Made by a program: the position numbers and the translations under genes
Shown: piece by piece, positions 1-7,881 of the stretch
How the letters are laid out: each line of letters starts with the position of its first letter
Position numbering within the stretch: the stretch's first letter is position 1
NCBI GenBank assembly: GCA_938034415.1
Contig: CALHLE010000017.1
Location: 1 to 43,005 of the forward strand
DNA: 43,005 bases
From: an uncultured Anaerolineae bacterium
GTDB taxonomy: Bacteria > Chloroflexota > Anaerolineae > J036 > Brachytrichaceae
Direction: 5' to 3'
The notes under the pieces: model-generated
Seen by the model: only the letters and a program-made list of their open reading frames with translations
Database searches by the model: none
What the model was told of the DNA's origin: nothing

Positions 1-2
1 TG

Positions 3-1046
3 GGGCTGGCGCAGGAGCTGAAGCAGGCGCTCGCCACCTATACCGAAAGCGGCGGCACAGGGCGCACGGCGCTGGACCAGGGCGAGGCCGTGGCCGTGAT
101 GCTGGAGAAGTACGAGGTGTGCTGCGATCTCTTCCACGGCTTCGACCGGGGGAAGTGGGTGAGCGGCACGCCTCAGGAGCGGCTTTCGCTCCTCCCCGCC
201 GCGCAGGAGCACGTGCTGGCGCAGGAAAACGGCAAAGATCGCCTGCTGAAGGCCGTGCAAGAGTTGTGTAAGGCGTTTGCCTTGGCTGTGCCACACGAGG
301 AAGCGCTGCGTATCCGGGACGACGTCGCCTTCTTTCAGACGGTGCGGGCGAGCCTTGCCAAGCGGGCGCCTGGTGAAGTCAGAACCGAGGAGGAGCTTGA
401 CCATGCCATTCACCAGATCGTCTCCCGCGCCGTGGCCCCTGAGGGCGTCGTGGATATCTTCGCGGCAGCGGGCCTCAAGAAGCCCGACATCTCCATCCTC
501 TCTGCGGAGTTCCTCGCCGAAGTGAAAAACATGCCTCACAAAAACCTCGCCGTGGAGTTGTTGCAGAAACTGCTCAAGGGGGAGATCAGCACCCGGCGCC
601 GCAAGAACGTCGTACAGGCCCGCTCGTTCGCCGAGATGTTGGAACGGACCATCCGCCGTTACCAAAATCGCGCCATCGAAGCGGCGCAGGTGATCGAGGA
701 GCTCCTCCAGCTCGCGAAGGACATGCGGGAAGCGAGCGCTCGGGGCGAGGCCCTGGGCCTGTCCGAGGACGAGCTCGCCTTCTACGATGCGCTCGAAACG
801 AACGACAGCGCGGTCAAGGTGCTGGGCGACGAGACGCTCCGAAGGATCGCGCGCGAGCTGGTCGCCACCGTGCGCAACAACGTCACCATCGACTGGACCT
901 TGCGCGAGAACGTCCGCGCGCAACTGCGCGTGCTCGTCAAGCGCATCCTGCGCAAGTACGGCTACCCGCCCGACAAGCAGGAGAAGGCGACGCAAACGGT
1001 GCTGGAGCAAGCGGAGGTGCTCTCGGCGGAATGGGCGGCGGGGTGA
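3..1046 (+). CDS. hsdR: Type I restriction enzyme R subunit (HsdR), C-terminal part; 5' end outside window
   Basis: The reading frame is open from the window edge (first full codon at position 3) to a TGA at 1044-1046, so this is the C-terminal part of a longer protein. The text just before the first internal Met ([14 protein letters not shown]...[22 protein letters not shown]) and the helical remainder match the HsdR C-terminal domain (EcoEI_R_C/DUF3387), including a conserved [25 protein letters not shown] stretch split by short variable segments. In type I systems HsdR carries the nuclease and DEAD-like translocase, and this domain docks onto the HsdM/HsdS methyltransferase. The motor and nuclease motifs would lie upstream and cannot be checked, so whether the gene is intact is unknown. 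The next frame downstream is a decayed restriction gene, suggesting a defence locus partly in decay. Confidence 0.85.
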   Translation, partial: GLAQELKQALATYTESGGTGRTALDQGEAVAVMLEKYEVCCDLFHGFDRGKWVSGTPQERLSLLPAAQEHVLAQENGKDRLLKAVQELCKAFALAVPHEEALRIRDDVAFFQTVRASLAKRAPGEVRTEEELDHAIHQIVSRAVAPEGVVDIFAAAGLKKPDISILSAEFLAEVKNMPHKNLAVELLQKLLKGEISTRRRKNVVQARSFAEMLERTIRRYQNRAIEAAQVIEELLQLAKDMREASARGEALGLSEDELAFYDALETNDSAVKVLGDETLRRIARELVATVRNNVTIDWTLRENVRAQLRVLVKRILRKYGYPPDKQEKATQTVLEQAEVLSAEWAAG

Positions 1047-1455
1047 AAGGGATCTACCCCTACCCTGCCGCTCTTCTACCAAGACGACCTGCGCCGCCGG
1101 CTCATCCTCACACTCAACATGCCCCGGGGCGTCCGACACGTGTGGGATTCTGGCTAGACAACAGCTACGCCATGAGTGCGTGGGCGAAGAACGCCCCTCT
1201 TCGTGCTCTACATCTATCGTGGGATAGTGCGGAAGTATCGGCCCGATTTCCTGCTGCGCCTCAAGAACGGCGATGACCTCGTGCCGGAGACCAAGGGCCG
1301 GGATCCGGGCGAAACGGCGCTATCTGGACGAGCGGACGCAGGCGGTGAACGTCCGCGGCGGCTTTGGCCGTTGGCGATGGGCAGTCGTGCGACACCCTGG
1401 CGAGATTCGGGACGTGCTCATGCAACACGAGGAAGCGACGACAGGCGGCGCATAG
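1047..1455 (+). pseudogene. Frameshifted, internally deleted remnant of a type III-like restriction endonuclease (Res) C-terminus
   Basis: No intact ORF spans this stretch, but fragments in three frames read in order like the end of one restriction/helicase protein. Frame 3 from 1047 gives LPLFYQDDLRRRLILTLNMPRGVRHVWDSG and then a stop at about 1155. Frame 2 then gives NSYAMSAWAKNAPL. Frame 3 resumes with FVLYIYRGIVRKYRPDFLLRL and NGDDLVPETKGRD (about 1200-1302). Frame 1 finishes with KRRYLDERTQAVN, GGFGRWRW and PGEIRDVLMQH (to 1455). The PDF...ETKG series is the D-(E)xK nuclease-like signature of such C-termini. At least two frameshifts and a probable internal deletion are needed, so no functional product is expected. 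The exact family name is from memory of these motifs. Confidence 0.7.
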
Positions 1456-1479
1456 CGGTTTATCGCCGGCCGGCTCGGC

Positions 1480-1485
1480 GATAAT
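1480..1485 (+). promoter_or_regulatory. Candidate -10 box (GATAAT) for the FMN reductase gene
   Basis: GATAAT matches TATAAT at 5 of 6 positions and ends 10 nt before the ATG at 1496. Transcription would start about 3 nt before the start codon, a near-leaderless mRNA. No convincing -35 is visible. Confidence 0.45.
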
Positions 1486-1495
1486 TGCGCGCCGT

Positions 1496-2047
1496 ATGGC
1501 CACGCACATTCACATCCTCGGCATCTCCGGCAGCCTGCGGCGCGGATCGTTCAACACCGCGCTGCTGCGCAACGCGCAGGCCATGCTGCCCGAGGGCGCT
1601 TCGCTGGAGATCGCCGACTTGTCCGGCATTCCGCTCTTCAATCAGGACGACGAACACGCGCCGCCGGAGGCCGTGGTCGCGCTGAAGGCCAAGATCGCCG
1701 GCGCGGATGCGCTCTTGTTTGCCGTGCCGGAGTACAACCACTCGATCCCCGGCGTGCTGAAGAACGCGATTGACTGGGCGTCGCGCCCGGTCGCCGATCA
1801 ACCCTTCAGCGGCAAACCGGCCGCCGTGATGGGCGCCGGCGGGCGCTTCGGCACCGCGCGGGCGCAACTGCACTTCCGGCAGATCGCGGCCTGCCTGAAC
1901 ATGCTGCTGCTGCCCAAGCCGGAGCTGATGATCCCGTCGGCGCAGCAGAAGTTCGACGCCGACGGCGCGTTGACCGATCCAGAAGCGCGCGAGCAACTCA
2001 AGGCGCTGGTGGATGCGCTGGTCGCGTGGGCGAGGAAGCTGAGGTAG
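1496..2047 (+). CDS. NADPH-dependent FMN reductase family protein (chromate/quinone reductase-like)
   Basis: The 183-residue protein has a flavodoxin-like fold. It begins with the phosphate-binding loop GSLRRGSFN (residues 12-20) after a first beta strand (HIHILGIS), and has the family motif PEYNHSIPGVLKNAIDW, which contacts FMN, and a later GAGGRFGTARAQ segment. Members reduce FMN, quinones, azo dyes or chromate with NAD(P)H in the cytosol, and the substrate cannot be told from sequence. The frame is open further upstream, but residues before this Met are arginine-rich junk over the decayed restriction gene, and a -10 box lies 10 nt before ATG 1496, so that start was chosen. Its last 50 bases overlap the end of the convergent decarboxylase-like gene. 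It is not part of the operon to its right. Confidence 0.85.
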   Translation: MATHIHILGISGSLRRGSFNTALLRNAQAMLPEGASLEIADLSGIPLFNQDDEHAPPEAVVALKAKIAGADALLFAVPEYNHSIPGVLKNAIDWASRPVADQPFSGKPAAVMGAGGRFGTARAQLHFRQIAACLNMLLLPKPELMIPSAQQKFDADGALTDPEAREQLKALVDALVAWARKLR

Positions 2048-2711
2048 CGCCGCCGTCGTCCTCCGCAAGGTATCCTCGGAGCACTTCCGGCGGCGGGAAG
2101 GTCATGCGAAAGCCGCTCACGGCGATCACCGCGATCGGCCTGAGGCGCGAGAGGTCGGGGAAGTATGCGCCGTCAACGCGCAGCGCGCGGGCGCGACACA
2201 AACGCGCCCAGCCTCGCGCCGTCGAGCGCGTGATCAACAAGTCGCCGCGCCGGGCCTGCGCCACGGTCAACGGCACGAGCGACGACGAGATCGGGAAGCG
2301 CGGCCCAAACGGCGCCAGCTTGGCGGAGAAGAACACCCGGCCGTCGAGCGCGGCGCTGAAGCATTCGCTGCCGTCGCCGCGCCGCTCGCGCGCGAACGAT
2401 GCCATCTCCTTGGGGATGCCCCAGTTCTCGACGCCGCCGCGGACGCTGGCTTCGGTGCTCACGTAGATCTTGCTGATGGAGAACATGCGCCGCCCGCCGA
2501 CGCGGAAGCGGCCGGGAATGAACAACAACTCGCGATACGGCCCGACGTTCGTCTGGCGATAGTCCACCAGCATCACCGCGCCGAGCGCGCTCGCCAGGCG
2601 CGCGCGCTGCCAATCGGCCATAAAGCCCTCGCGCTCGACGAACGCGCGCGAGAAGCGAAACAGCCAGATGAAGCCGTCGCCGGTCAACTGCCACGGGGGA
2701 GGGGCGATCAC
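1998..2711 (-). CDS. Acetoacetate decarboxylase-like (ADC superfamily) protein
   Basis: This 237-residue protein starts with GTG, and its start overlaps the upstream carboxylase stop by 4 bases (GTGA), a sign of translational coupling. The motifs [30 protein letters not shown] and [12 protein letters not shown] fit the acetoacetate-decarboxylase superfamily. Lys101 in the IPKE segment sits where the Schiff-base lysine of true decarboxylases is found. I would not assign acetoacetate as substrate, because many members of this superfamily have other or unknown chemistry. The C-terminal 15 residues are Pro/Ser-rich and overlap the convergent FMN reductase end, so they are probably unconstrained. 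As last gene of a four-gene operon with an acyl-CoA carboxylase subunit, a role in acyl or keto-acid metabolism is plausible. Confidence 0.6.
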   Translation of the reverse strand: MIAPPPWQLTGDGFIWLFRFSRAFVEREGFMADWQRARLASALGAVMLVDYRQTNVGPYRELLFIPGRFRVGGRRMFSISKIYVSTEASVRGGVENWGIPKEMASFARERRGDGSECFSAALDGRVFFSAKLAPFGPRFPISSSLVPLTVAQARRGDLLITRSTARGWARLCRARALRVDGAYFPDLSRLRPIAVIAVSGFRMTFPPPEVLRGYLAEDDGGATSASSPTRPAHPPAP

Positions 2712-4264
2712 AGCGGTATGTTGCCGTGCTTCTTGGGCGGGTTGGCGTCGCGCTTGTTGCGCAGCATTTGCAGCGCGTTGATCAGGCGCGGGCGGGTGTC
2801 GTGCGGCTCGATGATGTCGTCAATGAAGCCGCGCTGCGCCGCGGTGTAGGGGCTGGTCACCTCTTCCTGATACTGGCGCACCAGCTCGGCCTTCTTCGCC
2901 GCCGGGTCTTCGGCGTTGGCGATCTCGCGCCGGTAGATGATGCTGACCGCGCCATCGGCGCCCATCACGGCCAGCTCGGCCGACGGCCAAGCCAGCACCA
3001 GGTCGCCGCGCGTCGCGCGCGGGCTGAGCACGCAATACGCGCCGCCGTAGGCCTTGCGCGTGATCACGCAGATCTTCGGCACGGTCGCCTCGCAGTAGGC
3101 GTAGAGCAGCTTGGCGCCGCTGCGGATGATGCCGCCGTGCTCCTGCGCCACGCCCGGCAAGAAGCCCGGCACGTCCTCGAAGGTGATGATGGGGATGTTG
3201 AAGCAATCGCAGAAGCGCACGAAGCGGGCCGCCTTCTCGCTGGCGTTGATGTCCAGCACGCCGGCCAGCACCGCCGGCTGGTTGGCGACGATGCCCACCG
3301 AATGGCCGCCCAGCCGCGCGAAGCCGATGATGATGTTGGTCGCGTAGTGCTCTTGCACTTCAAAGAACTTGCCGTCGTCCACGATCTTGGTAATCACCTC
3401 TTTCATGTCGTACGGCTTGTTCGGGTTGTCGGGCACGATGGTGTCCAGCGCGGCATCGGTGCGCAGGGGGTCGTCCTTGCTCTTCACGAACGGCGGCTCT
3501 TCCAAGTTGTTGCTGGGCAGATAGCTGAGCAGCACGCGGATGAGGTATAGGCAATCGCCCTCGCTTTCGGCGGCGAAGTGCGCCACGCCGCTCGTCGTGT
3601 TATGCACCAGCGCGCCGCCCAGTTGCTCGAACGTCACGTCCTCGTGGGTCACGGCTTTCACCACGTCCGGCCCGGTCAGGAACATGTAGCTAGTGTTCTT
3701 CACCATGAAGATGAAGTCGGTCAGCGCCGGCGAATACACCGCGCCGCCGGCGCACGGCCCCATGATCGCGCTGATCTGCGGGATCACGCCGCTGGCCATG
3801 GTGTTGCGCAGGAAGATGTCGCTGTAGCCGACCAGCGACATCAGCCCCTCCTGGATGCGCGCGCCGCCGCTATCGTTGATGCCGATCACCGGCGCGCCGT
3901 TCTTGAGCGCCATATCCTGAATTTTGACGATCTTGCCGGCGTGCGCCGCGCCCAGGCTGCCGCCCATCACGGTGAAGTCCTGCGAGAAGACATAGACCAG
4001 CCGCCCATCAATCGTACCCCAGCCGGTCACCACGCCATCGGTCAACCAGTGCTGACTGCTCATCCCGATCCCGCTGGGGCGGTTGGTGACGAAGGCGTCA
4101 ATTTCGCGGAACGAGCCAGGGTCGAGCAGCAAGTCGAGCCGCTCGCGCGCGGTGAGCTTGCCCTTGGCGCGATGCGCTTTGATCTTGTCTTCGCCGCCGG
4201 CGACCAAGGTTTGCGCGCGCAGTTCGCGCAATTTGCGGATGCGAGGATCGGAAGAGTCGAGCAT
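2708..4264 (-). CDS. pccB: Acyl-CoA carboxylase, carboxyltransferase (beta) subunit, propionyl/methylmalonyl-CoA type
   Basis: The 518-residue protein is full length for the biotin-dependent carboxyltransferase beta subunit. It transfers CO2 from carboxybiotin to an acyl-CoA alpha carbon, or the reverse in sodium-pumping decarboxylases. Both crotonase-like halves are present: N-terminal SGGARIQEG (132-140) and [16 protein letters not shown] (169-184), and C-terminal [17 protein letters not shown] (377-393) and [11 protein letters not shown] (403-413). These supply the oxyanion holes. The position that separates propionyl- from acetyl-CoA use in actinobacterial enzymes (Asp or Ile after YGGAY) is Cys411 here, so the substrate is uncertain. 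No biotin carboxylase or biotin carrier gene is in the window, so partners must be elsewhere. It sits third in a tight minus-strand operon, 13 bases after the small membrane protein. Confidence 0.9.
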   Translation of the reverse strand: MLDSSDPRIRKLRELRAQTLVAGGEDKIKAHRAKGKLTARERLDLLLDPGSFREIDAFVTNRPSGIGMSSQHWLTDGVVTGWGTIDGRLVYVFSQDFTVMGGSLGAAHAGKIVKIQDMALKNGAPVIGINDSGGARIQEGLMSLVGYSDIFLRNTMASGVIPQISAIMGPCAGGAVYSPALTDFIFMVKNTSYMFLTGPDVVKAVTHEDVTFEQLGGALVHNTTSGVAHFAAESEGDCLYLIRVLLSYLPSNNLEEPPFVKSKDDPLRTDAALDTIVPDNPNKPYDMKEVITKIVDDGKFFEVQEHYATNIIIGFARLGGHSVGIVANQPAVLAGVLDINASEKAARFVRFCDCFNIPIITFEDVPGFLPGVAQEHGGIIRSGAKLLYAYCEATVPKICVITRKAYGGAYCVLSPRATRGDLVLAWPSAELAVMGADGAVSIIYRREIANAEDPAAKKAELVRQYQEEVTSPYTAAQRGFIDDIIEPHDTRPRLINALQMLRNKRDANPPKKHGNIPL

Positions 4265-4277
4265 GGTGGTCAGATGA

Positions 4278-4703
4278 TCAGATTCGGATGTTGGATTTTG
4301 GTGACGGATGCGCGTCGGGCCGGCGCACTGCAGACCGACGGTCTAGCCACAGCGCGGCCCCGCCGACGCACAGGATGGACAGTGCGCTCAGCAAGGCGCC
4401 AAAGCCGGCGCGCGCGTTCGCTTCGGACGAACGGGCAAACGCGAAGTGATTCAGCCAGAGATTGGCCTGATACAGCACAATAACTGCGATGGTAACACGC
4501 GCCGCCCGGCGGTGCGCGCGCGCCAGGCCAAGGGCGCAAGCGCCAAAGGCGATGGCCCAGGCGACGCTCGTGAGTGCGATGTAAGGCGCCGGCGCGACGG
4601 CCGGCAAATCCGGCAGCCGAGTGGCCTGCTGGGCGGCAAGGAGCGCGCGCGCGGCGTTAGCCAGTGCAAACAGCGCGGTTGCGACCACCAGGGCAAGCCT
4701 CAT
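4278..4703 (-). CDS. Small integral membrane protein, unknown function
   Basis: The product has about 141 residues from ATG 4703; a TTG two codons upstream (4709) is possible. Four hydrophobic segments are visible: [52 protein letters not shown] and [19 protein letters not shown]. Between them are short arginine-rich loops, and the C-terminal tail is basic and polar. I recognise no family. The gene lies 9 bases after the FAD oxidoreductase stop and 13 bases before the carboxylase start, so co-transcription is likely. A structural or transport role alongside the carboxylase is possible but not shown by any motif. Confidence 0.65.
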   Translation of the reverse strand: MRLALVVATALFALANAARALLAAQQATRLPDLPAVAPAPYIALTSVAWAIAFGACALGLARAHRRAARVTIAVIVLYQANLWLNHFAFARSSEANARAGFGALLSALSILCVGGAALWLDRRSAVRRPDAHPSPKSNIRI

Positions 4704-4712
4704 CGCCAAAGT

Positions 4713-5726
4713 TTAGCCTGCAAATGCCAACGCCGCGATTCGCTCGGCGACGACGGGCGCCCAGGCCAAGCCGTATGCGCCCAAGCCAAGAGCGTAAAGC
4801 ACGTTGCCTTCGACATCCAGGCGGCCGACGCGCGGCGCGCCGTCGTCGGTGGTCGTCGTCACGCCTGTGATCCATCGGCTGGTCTGTTCGGGCTTGCCCA
4901 GGTCGAATCGCCTGAGGAAGCCGCGCAACGCTTCGGACGGGTCTTTGTCGGCGTCGCGCTCGCGCCAAAGCCACGCCGCGGCATGCAACTCGCCGTCTTT
5001 GCCCGGCATCAGCGCCCACCGCGCATCGTCAAAGAGCAGCGGCATGCTGGCGTAGGGATGGCCGGGCGCGCCGGCGGTATGCAGCGGCTGCGACGACCAG
5101 ATCGCCCCGCGCGCGCCGCGCACCGAATCGGCCAGGTAGGGCGACAGCAGGCCGACATAGACGTTCGTCGCCAATACCACGCAATGCGCCTTGAGCGTGA
5201 GGGCTTTGCACAGCGCGTAGGTCATCTGGTCGCCACGCTCCAGCCTGAGCACCTCGGCGTGCTGGCGAATCGCAATGTTGGGATGGCGCAGCAGGTGGAC
5301 GAGCAGCCGGTCAATGTCCACCAGCGCGCTGTCGTGCACCAGCAGGCCGCCCGCGAAGCCGGGGGGCAACTGGTCGCGCTGGGTCGTCCACTCCAGGCCG
5401 GCGTCTGGCGCAGCCTCGGCGAGTTGCCGCAAGGCCCGTTCGCCTTCGGGAGTGGTCGCCAGATGGAGCGTGCTGCACGATTGGAGCAGCGCGCCGTGCT
5501 GCGCGGCAAGGCGCTTGAGGCGCTGTAGCCCATATTTCGTCTCCTGGAGGTGCGCCATGTGGGGGCTGAGCGTCGCCAGGCCGAGCGCGCGGCGCGTTGC
5601 CGCTTGGCCGACGCGCCGGGCATCCACGACGCCGACGCGCGCGTTGCGCTCGGCGAGCTGCGCGGCGATCATCGCGCCGGTCAGGCCGGCGCCGATGACG
5701 AGTACATCGGGGGTGAAATCATCCAT
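4713..5726 (-). CDS. FAD-dependent oxidoreductase of the DAO (glycine/D-amino-acid oxidase-like) family
   Basis: The N-terminus holds the dinucleotide fold GAGLTGAMIAAQLAE (GxGxxG at residues 12-17) after a VLVI strand, followed by the acidic end of the second strand (VVDARR). A C-terminal FAD-contact segment reads GNVLYALGLGAYGLAWAPVVAERIA. At 337 residues it is on the short side for the DAO family, with the substrate cap in the middle (about residues 80-290). Such enzymes oxidise amines, such as N-methyl or D-amino acids, with FAD. The substrate cannot be named. It is the first gene of the operon running leftwards through the membrane protein and carboxylase, with a GATAAT -10 box 17 bases upstream of the ATG. 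Confidence 0.8.
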   Translation of the reverse strand: MDDFTPDVLVIGAGLTGAMIAAQLAERNARVGVVDARRVGQAATRRALGLATLSPHMAHLQETKYGLQRLKRLAAQHGALLQSCSTLHLATTPEGERALRQLAEAAPDAGLEWTTQRDQLPPGFAGGLLVHDSALVDIDRLLVHLLRHPNIAIRQHAEVLRLERGDQMTYALCKALTLKAHCVVLATNVYVGLLSPYLADSVRGARGAIWSSQPLHTAGAPGHPYASMPLLFDDARWALMPGKDGELHAAAWLWRERDADKDPSEALRGFLRRFDLGKPEQTSRWITGVTTTTDDGAPRVGRLDVEGNVLYALGLGAYGLAWAPVVAERIAALAFAG

Positions 5727-5743
5727 GACGCATCGAGGCTGCG

Positions 5744-5749
5744 ATTATC
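5744..5749 (-). promoter_or_regulatory. Candidate -10 box (GATAAT) for the FAD oxidoreductase operon
   Basis: On the minus strand GATAAT lies 17 bases before ATG 5726, which would give a leader of about 10 nt. No clear -35 is seen. Confidence 0.4.
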
Positions 5750-5781
5750 GGCGATGATGACTGGCACGGCGCGCGAAACGA

Positions 5782-5807
5782 AAACCCGACTCGCGCGAGC
5801 CGGGTTT
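5782..5807 (-). terminator. Rho-independent terminator after the peroxiredoxin gene
   Basis: The arms AAACCCG and CGGGTTT, extended inward by CTCG/CGAG with one A.C mismatch, make a stem of about 11 bp with a tight GC loop. On the minus strand it is followed by TTTTCGTTTCG. It lies 10 bases beyond the bcp stop and would end the tatA-DUF697-bcp transcript before the FAD oxidoreductase promoter. Confidence 0.75.
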
Positions 5808-5816
5808 GGGCGACCG

Positions 5817-6347
5817 TCACTTCTTCGCGCCGGTCTTCTTCTTGGCCGGCGCGGCTTTCTTCGCCGGCCGGGGCGCGGCTGCTGCTTCAGCCGTCGGGTT
5901 CAACCAGCGATACACCTCCTCGGCGTGGCCTTCCGGCTTCACCTTCTCCCAGACGTGTTCCACTTTGCCGTCGGCGCCGATGACGAACGTGGTGCGCAGG
6001 ATGCCCACGTACTTCTTGCCGTACATGCTCTTCTCGCCCCAAGCGCCGAACGCCTCGGCCACTTTGTGGTCGGTGTCGGCCAGCAAAGGGAAGTTCAGCG
6101 CGTGCTTGGCGGCGAACTTTTGCTTCGACTGCACATCCTGCGGGCTGACGCCATACACCGGCACGCCGAGCGACTCGAATTTGGGCAAGTAGTCGCGGAA
6201 GCCGCAGGCTTCTTTCGTGCAGCCCGGCGTGTCGTCGGCCGGATAGAAATACAGCACGTAGCGCCTGCCGAGCAGGTCGGACGACTTGACCGGGCCATTC
6301 TGAGACATCAACTCGAACTCAGGGACGGGATCGCCAACTTTCAACAT
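5817..6347 (-). CDS. bcp: Peroxiredoxin, Bcp/PrxQ type (thioredoxin-dependent thiol peroxidase) with Lys/Ala-rich tail
   Basis: The 176-residue cytosolic enzyme reduces hydroperoxides with a thiol donor such as thioredoxin. The catalytic segment YPADDTPGCTKEACGFRDY holds peroxidatic Cys43 and resolving Cys48, spaced five residues apart as in the Bcp/PrxQ class. The core ends near residue 150 (EEVYRWLNP). Bcp proteins are usually about 150-160 residues, and here a further stretch of roughly 25 residues rich in Ala, Pro and Lys follows (including AKKAAPAKKKTGAKK), like a histone H1 tail. The gene starts 6 bases after the DUF697-like gene ends and is followed by a strong terminator, so it is the last gene of a tatA-led operon. 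Confidence 0.93.
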   Translation of the reverse strand: MLKVGDPVPEFELMSQNGPVKSSDLLGRRYVLYFYPADDTPGCTKEACGFRDYLPKFESLGVPVYGVSPQDVQSKQKFAAKHALNFPLLADTDHKVAEAFGAWGEKSMYGKKYVGILRTTFVIGADGKVEHVWEKVKPEGHAEEVYRWLNPTAEAAAAPRPAKKAAPAKKKTGAKK

Positions 6348-6353
6348 AGCGCA

Positions 6354-7451
6354 TCAATGCAGTTGCGCCGCGCCGTTGTAACTGGGCGGCGGCGCGATCA
6401 TCGCCGGTTCAGGCGGATTGGGCTTAGCCCTCGCTTGGGCCGGGCGCGTGGCGCGCCGCTGCCGCAGGCCGGCGGCCAGGGCCTTGCCGCGCTCCACGGC
6501 CAGCGCGTAGATCGCCCTCAGCCCATCCTCGGTCAGCCGTTCGCCCGACCGGCTCCAACGATAGACGGCTTCGCCGATGGCGAACGTGCCGGCGAAGGCG
6601 ATCGCCACCTTGGGCGCAACGCCTAGCCCCGGCAGCCAACCGACCGCCAGGCGCGCGACCTGCCGGAAGATGAGGCCGCCGCCGATCACGCCGGCGATCT
6701 GCGGCATGACATGTCTGAAATCCGGGGGCAGCCCCATCGCCAGCGCGATCTTGTAGGCCATGATGGCCTGGTTCTTCGTCAGGATGACGGTGTCGGCGAC
6801 GGCGATCGGCAGGCCGGTGGCGGGGTTGATTTGCAATAGGCCGGAGCCCAGGCTATACGTGGCGTTGGCCGTGGCGACGTCTTCGATCAGCGCGCGGACT
6901 ACCGGCGCGCGAAAGGCGGGCAGGTGACGCGCCAGCGCCAAGTCGTCAATCGCCTTGAGCTGGCGGATCGCTGCCGTCAGGCGCTCAATCGCCGTCTGCT
7001 CATCGAGTGCGCCGTCGTCGAGCGGCAGCGTCACGGCATGGCCAATGGCGGCGCTCTGCGCCGGCGGCGGCGCGGAGCGCTCTTGCGCAAAGCACATGAG
7101 CGCGGGCGTGTTCGACGCTTCCAGCGCGCGCTTCAGCCGCAGCGCTTCGTCGAGGAGCTGTGGGTCATCGCGCGCGACGATGACCACGACGTTCGCGCGC
7201 GAGATCGGCGCAGCATCAGTGATCGGCGCGCCGATCGCTGCGCGGTAGGGCGGCGTGTCGGCCGGCCGGTCGCCGCGATACATCAAGGCGGCCAGATGTT
7301 CGGCGAACTGCGCGTCGCGGCTGACGAACGCAATCAGAAAGGGCGTCTCCGCCGCGATGCGCGCCGGACGCACATCTATCTCGCGCAGCACGCCCAGGAT
7401 TGCGCCGAACGGCCCAAGCGACGAGAGCGCGGAGAAGGGAGACCTAGCCAT
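6354..7451 (-). CDS. DUF697-like membrane protein
   Basis: About 365 residues from ATG 7451 (a TTG two codons earlier is possible). The N-terminal half (to about 165) looks like a nucleotide-independent Rossmann-type domain, with VVVIVARDD and PALMCFAQE strands. The C-terminal half carries DUF697-type sequence, including PVVRALIEDVATANATYSLGSG, DTVILTKNQAIMAYKIALAMG and the hydrophobic AGVIGGGLIFRQVARLAVGWLPGLG and VAIAFAGTFAIGEAVYRWS. DUF697 domains are often fused or linked to Era-like GTPases, but no P-loop is present here. Function is unknown. It lies between tatA (57 bases upstream) and bcp (6 bases downstream), presumably in one transcript. Confidence 0.7.
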   Translation of the reverse strand: MARSPFSALSSLGPFGAILGVLREIDVRPARIAAETPFLIAFVSRDAQFAEHLAALMYRGDRPADTPPYRAAIGAPITDAAPISRANVVVIVARDDPQLLDEALRLKRALEASNTPALMCFAQERSAPPPAQSAAIGHAVTLPLDDGALDEQTAIERLTAAIRQLKAIDDLALARHLPAFRAPVVRALIEDVATANATYSLGSGLLQINPATGLPIAVADTVILTKNQAIMAYKIALAMGLPPDFRHVMPQIAGVIGGGLIFRQVARLAVGWLPGLGVAPKVAIAFAGTFAIGEAVYRWSRSGERLTEDGLRAIYALAVERGKALAAGLRQRRATRPAQARAKPNPPEPAMIAPPPSYNGAAQLH

Positions 7452-7508
7452 CCGCAATGACGAGAGAACCGGCGACTGAGGACGAATCTTCGCCTCTCGC
7501 GGCTCAGT

Positions 7509-7703
7509 TCAAGAGACCTTCGTCTCGCTGCCTTCGGCCTTCGTCTCGCTCGGCTTCTTTGGCTCGTCGCCTTCCAGGCCCTTGCGGAATTCGCGAATGC
7601 TCTTGCCCAGCTCACCGCCGATCTTGCCGATGCGGCCGACGCCGAACAGCAGGATGACGATGACCAAGATGATGATGATCTCGAACGGTCCGAGGTGTGG
7701 CAT
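7509..7703 (-). CDS. tatA: Twin-arginine translocase subunit TatA/TatE family
   Basis: The 64-residue protein shows the TatA plan: short N-terminus (MPHLGPFE), one hydrophobic segment (IIIILVIVILLFGVGRI), the FGVGRI-GKIGGELGKSIREFRKGL amphipathic helix, and an acidic/basic tail. TatA forms the pore of the Sec-independent pathway that exports folded, often cofactor-containing proteins. The frame is open 18 codons further up, but the chosen ATG has an AAGGAG ribosome site about 10 bases ahead and gives the usual family N-terminus. No tatC is in the window. Confidence 0.9.
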   Translation of the reverse strand: MPHLGPFEIIIILVIVILLFGVGRIGKIGGELGKSIREFRKGLEGDEPKKPSETKAEGSETKVS

Positions 7704-7724
7704 GCCTTTTACGCTCCTTTTTAG

Positions 7725-7742
7725 ATCGCGCGTTGGCGCGAT
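7725..7742 (-). promoter_or_regulatory. Hairpin in the tatA leader
   Basis: ATCGCGC and GCGCGAT form a perfect 7-bp stem with a 4-base loop, ending just upstream of the tatA ribosome-binding site. A second perfect 6-bp hairpin (CCTCCA/TGGAGG) lies farther up in the same 80-nt leader. A regulatory role is possible but unproven. Confidence 0.4.
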
Positions 7743-7784
7743 GATTCGAGTGCTCACCCTCCACCGCGATGGAGGTTAACGAAG

Positions 7785-7790
7785 ATTATA
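7785..7790 (-). promoter_or_regulatory. Candidate -10 box (TATAAT) for the tatA operon
   Basis: A perfect TATAAT on the minus strand lies 81 bases before the tatA ATG, giving a leader of roughly 75 nt that holds two hairpins and an AAGGAG site. No good -35 hexamer is visible. Confidence 0.5.
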
Positions 7791-7881
7791 AGCGCCGTGC
7801 AAGAGAAAGGGGCGGGGACAGGGGACGTTTCTGGCGATGGCAAGCGCAACAGGCACAAGCCAAGCGCTCCGCTGCCGACGA

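Noticed and set aside
2726-3550. Long open frame opposite the carboxyltransferase gene
   Set aside because: Its product is low-complexity and Arg/His/Ala/Val-rich, and it mirrors codon bias of the real gene on the other strand. The same applies to long antisense frames at 4446-5528, 9234-10502, 19015-20028, 32051-33343 and 33986-34753.
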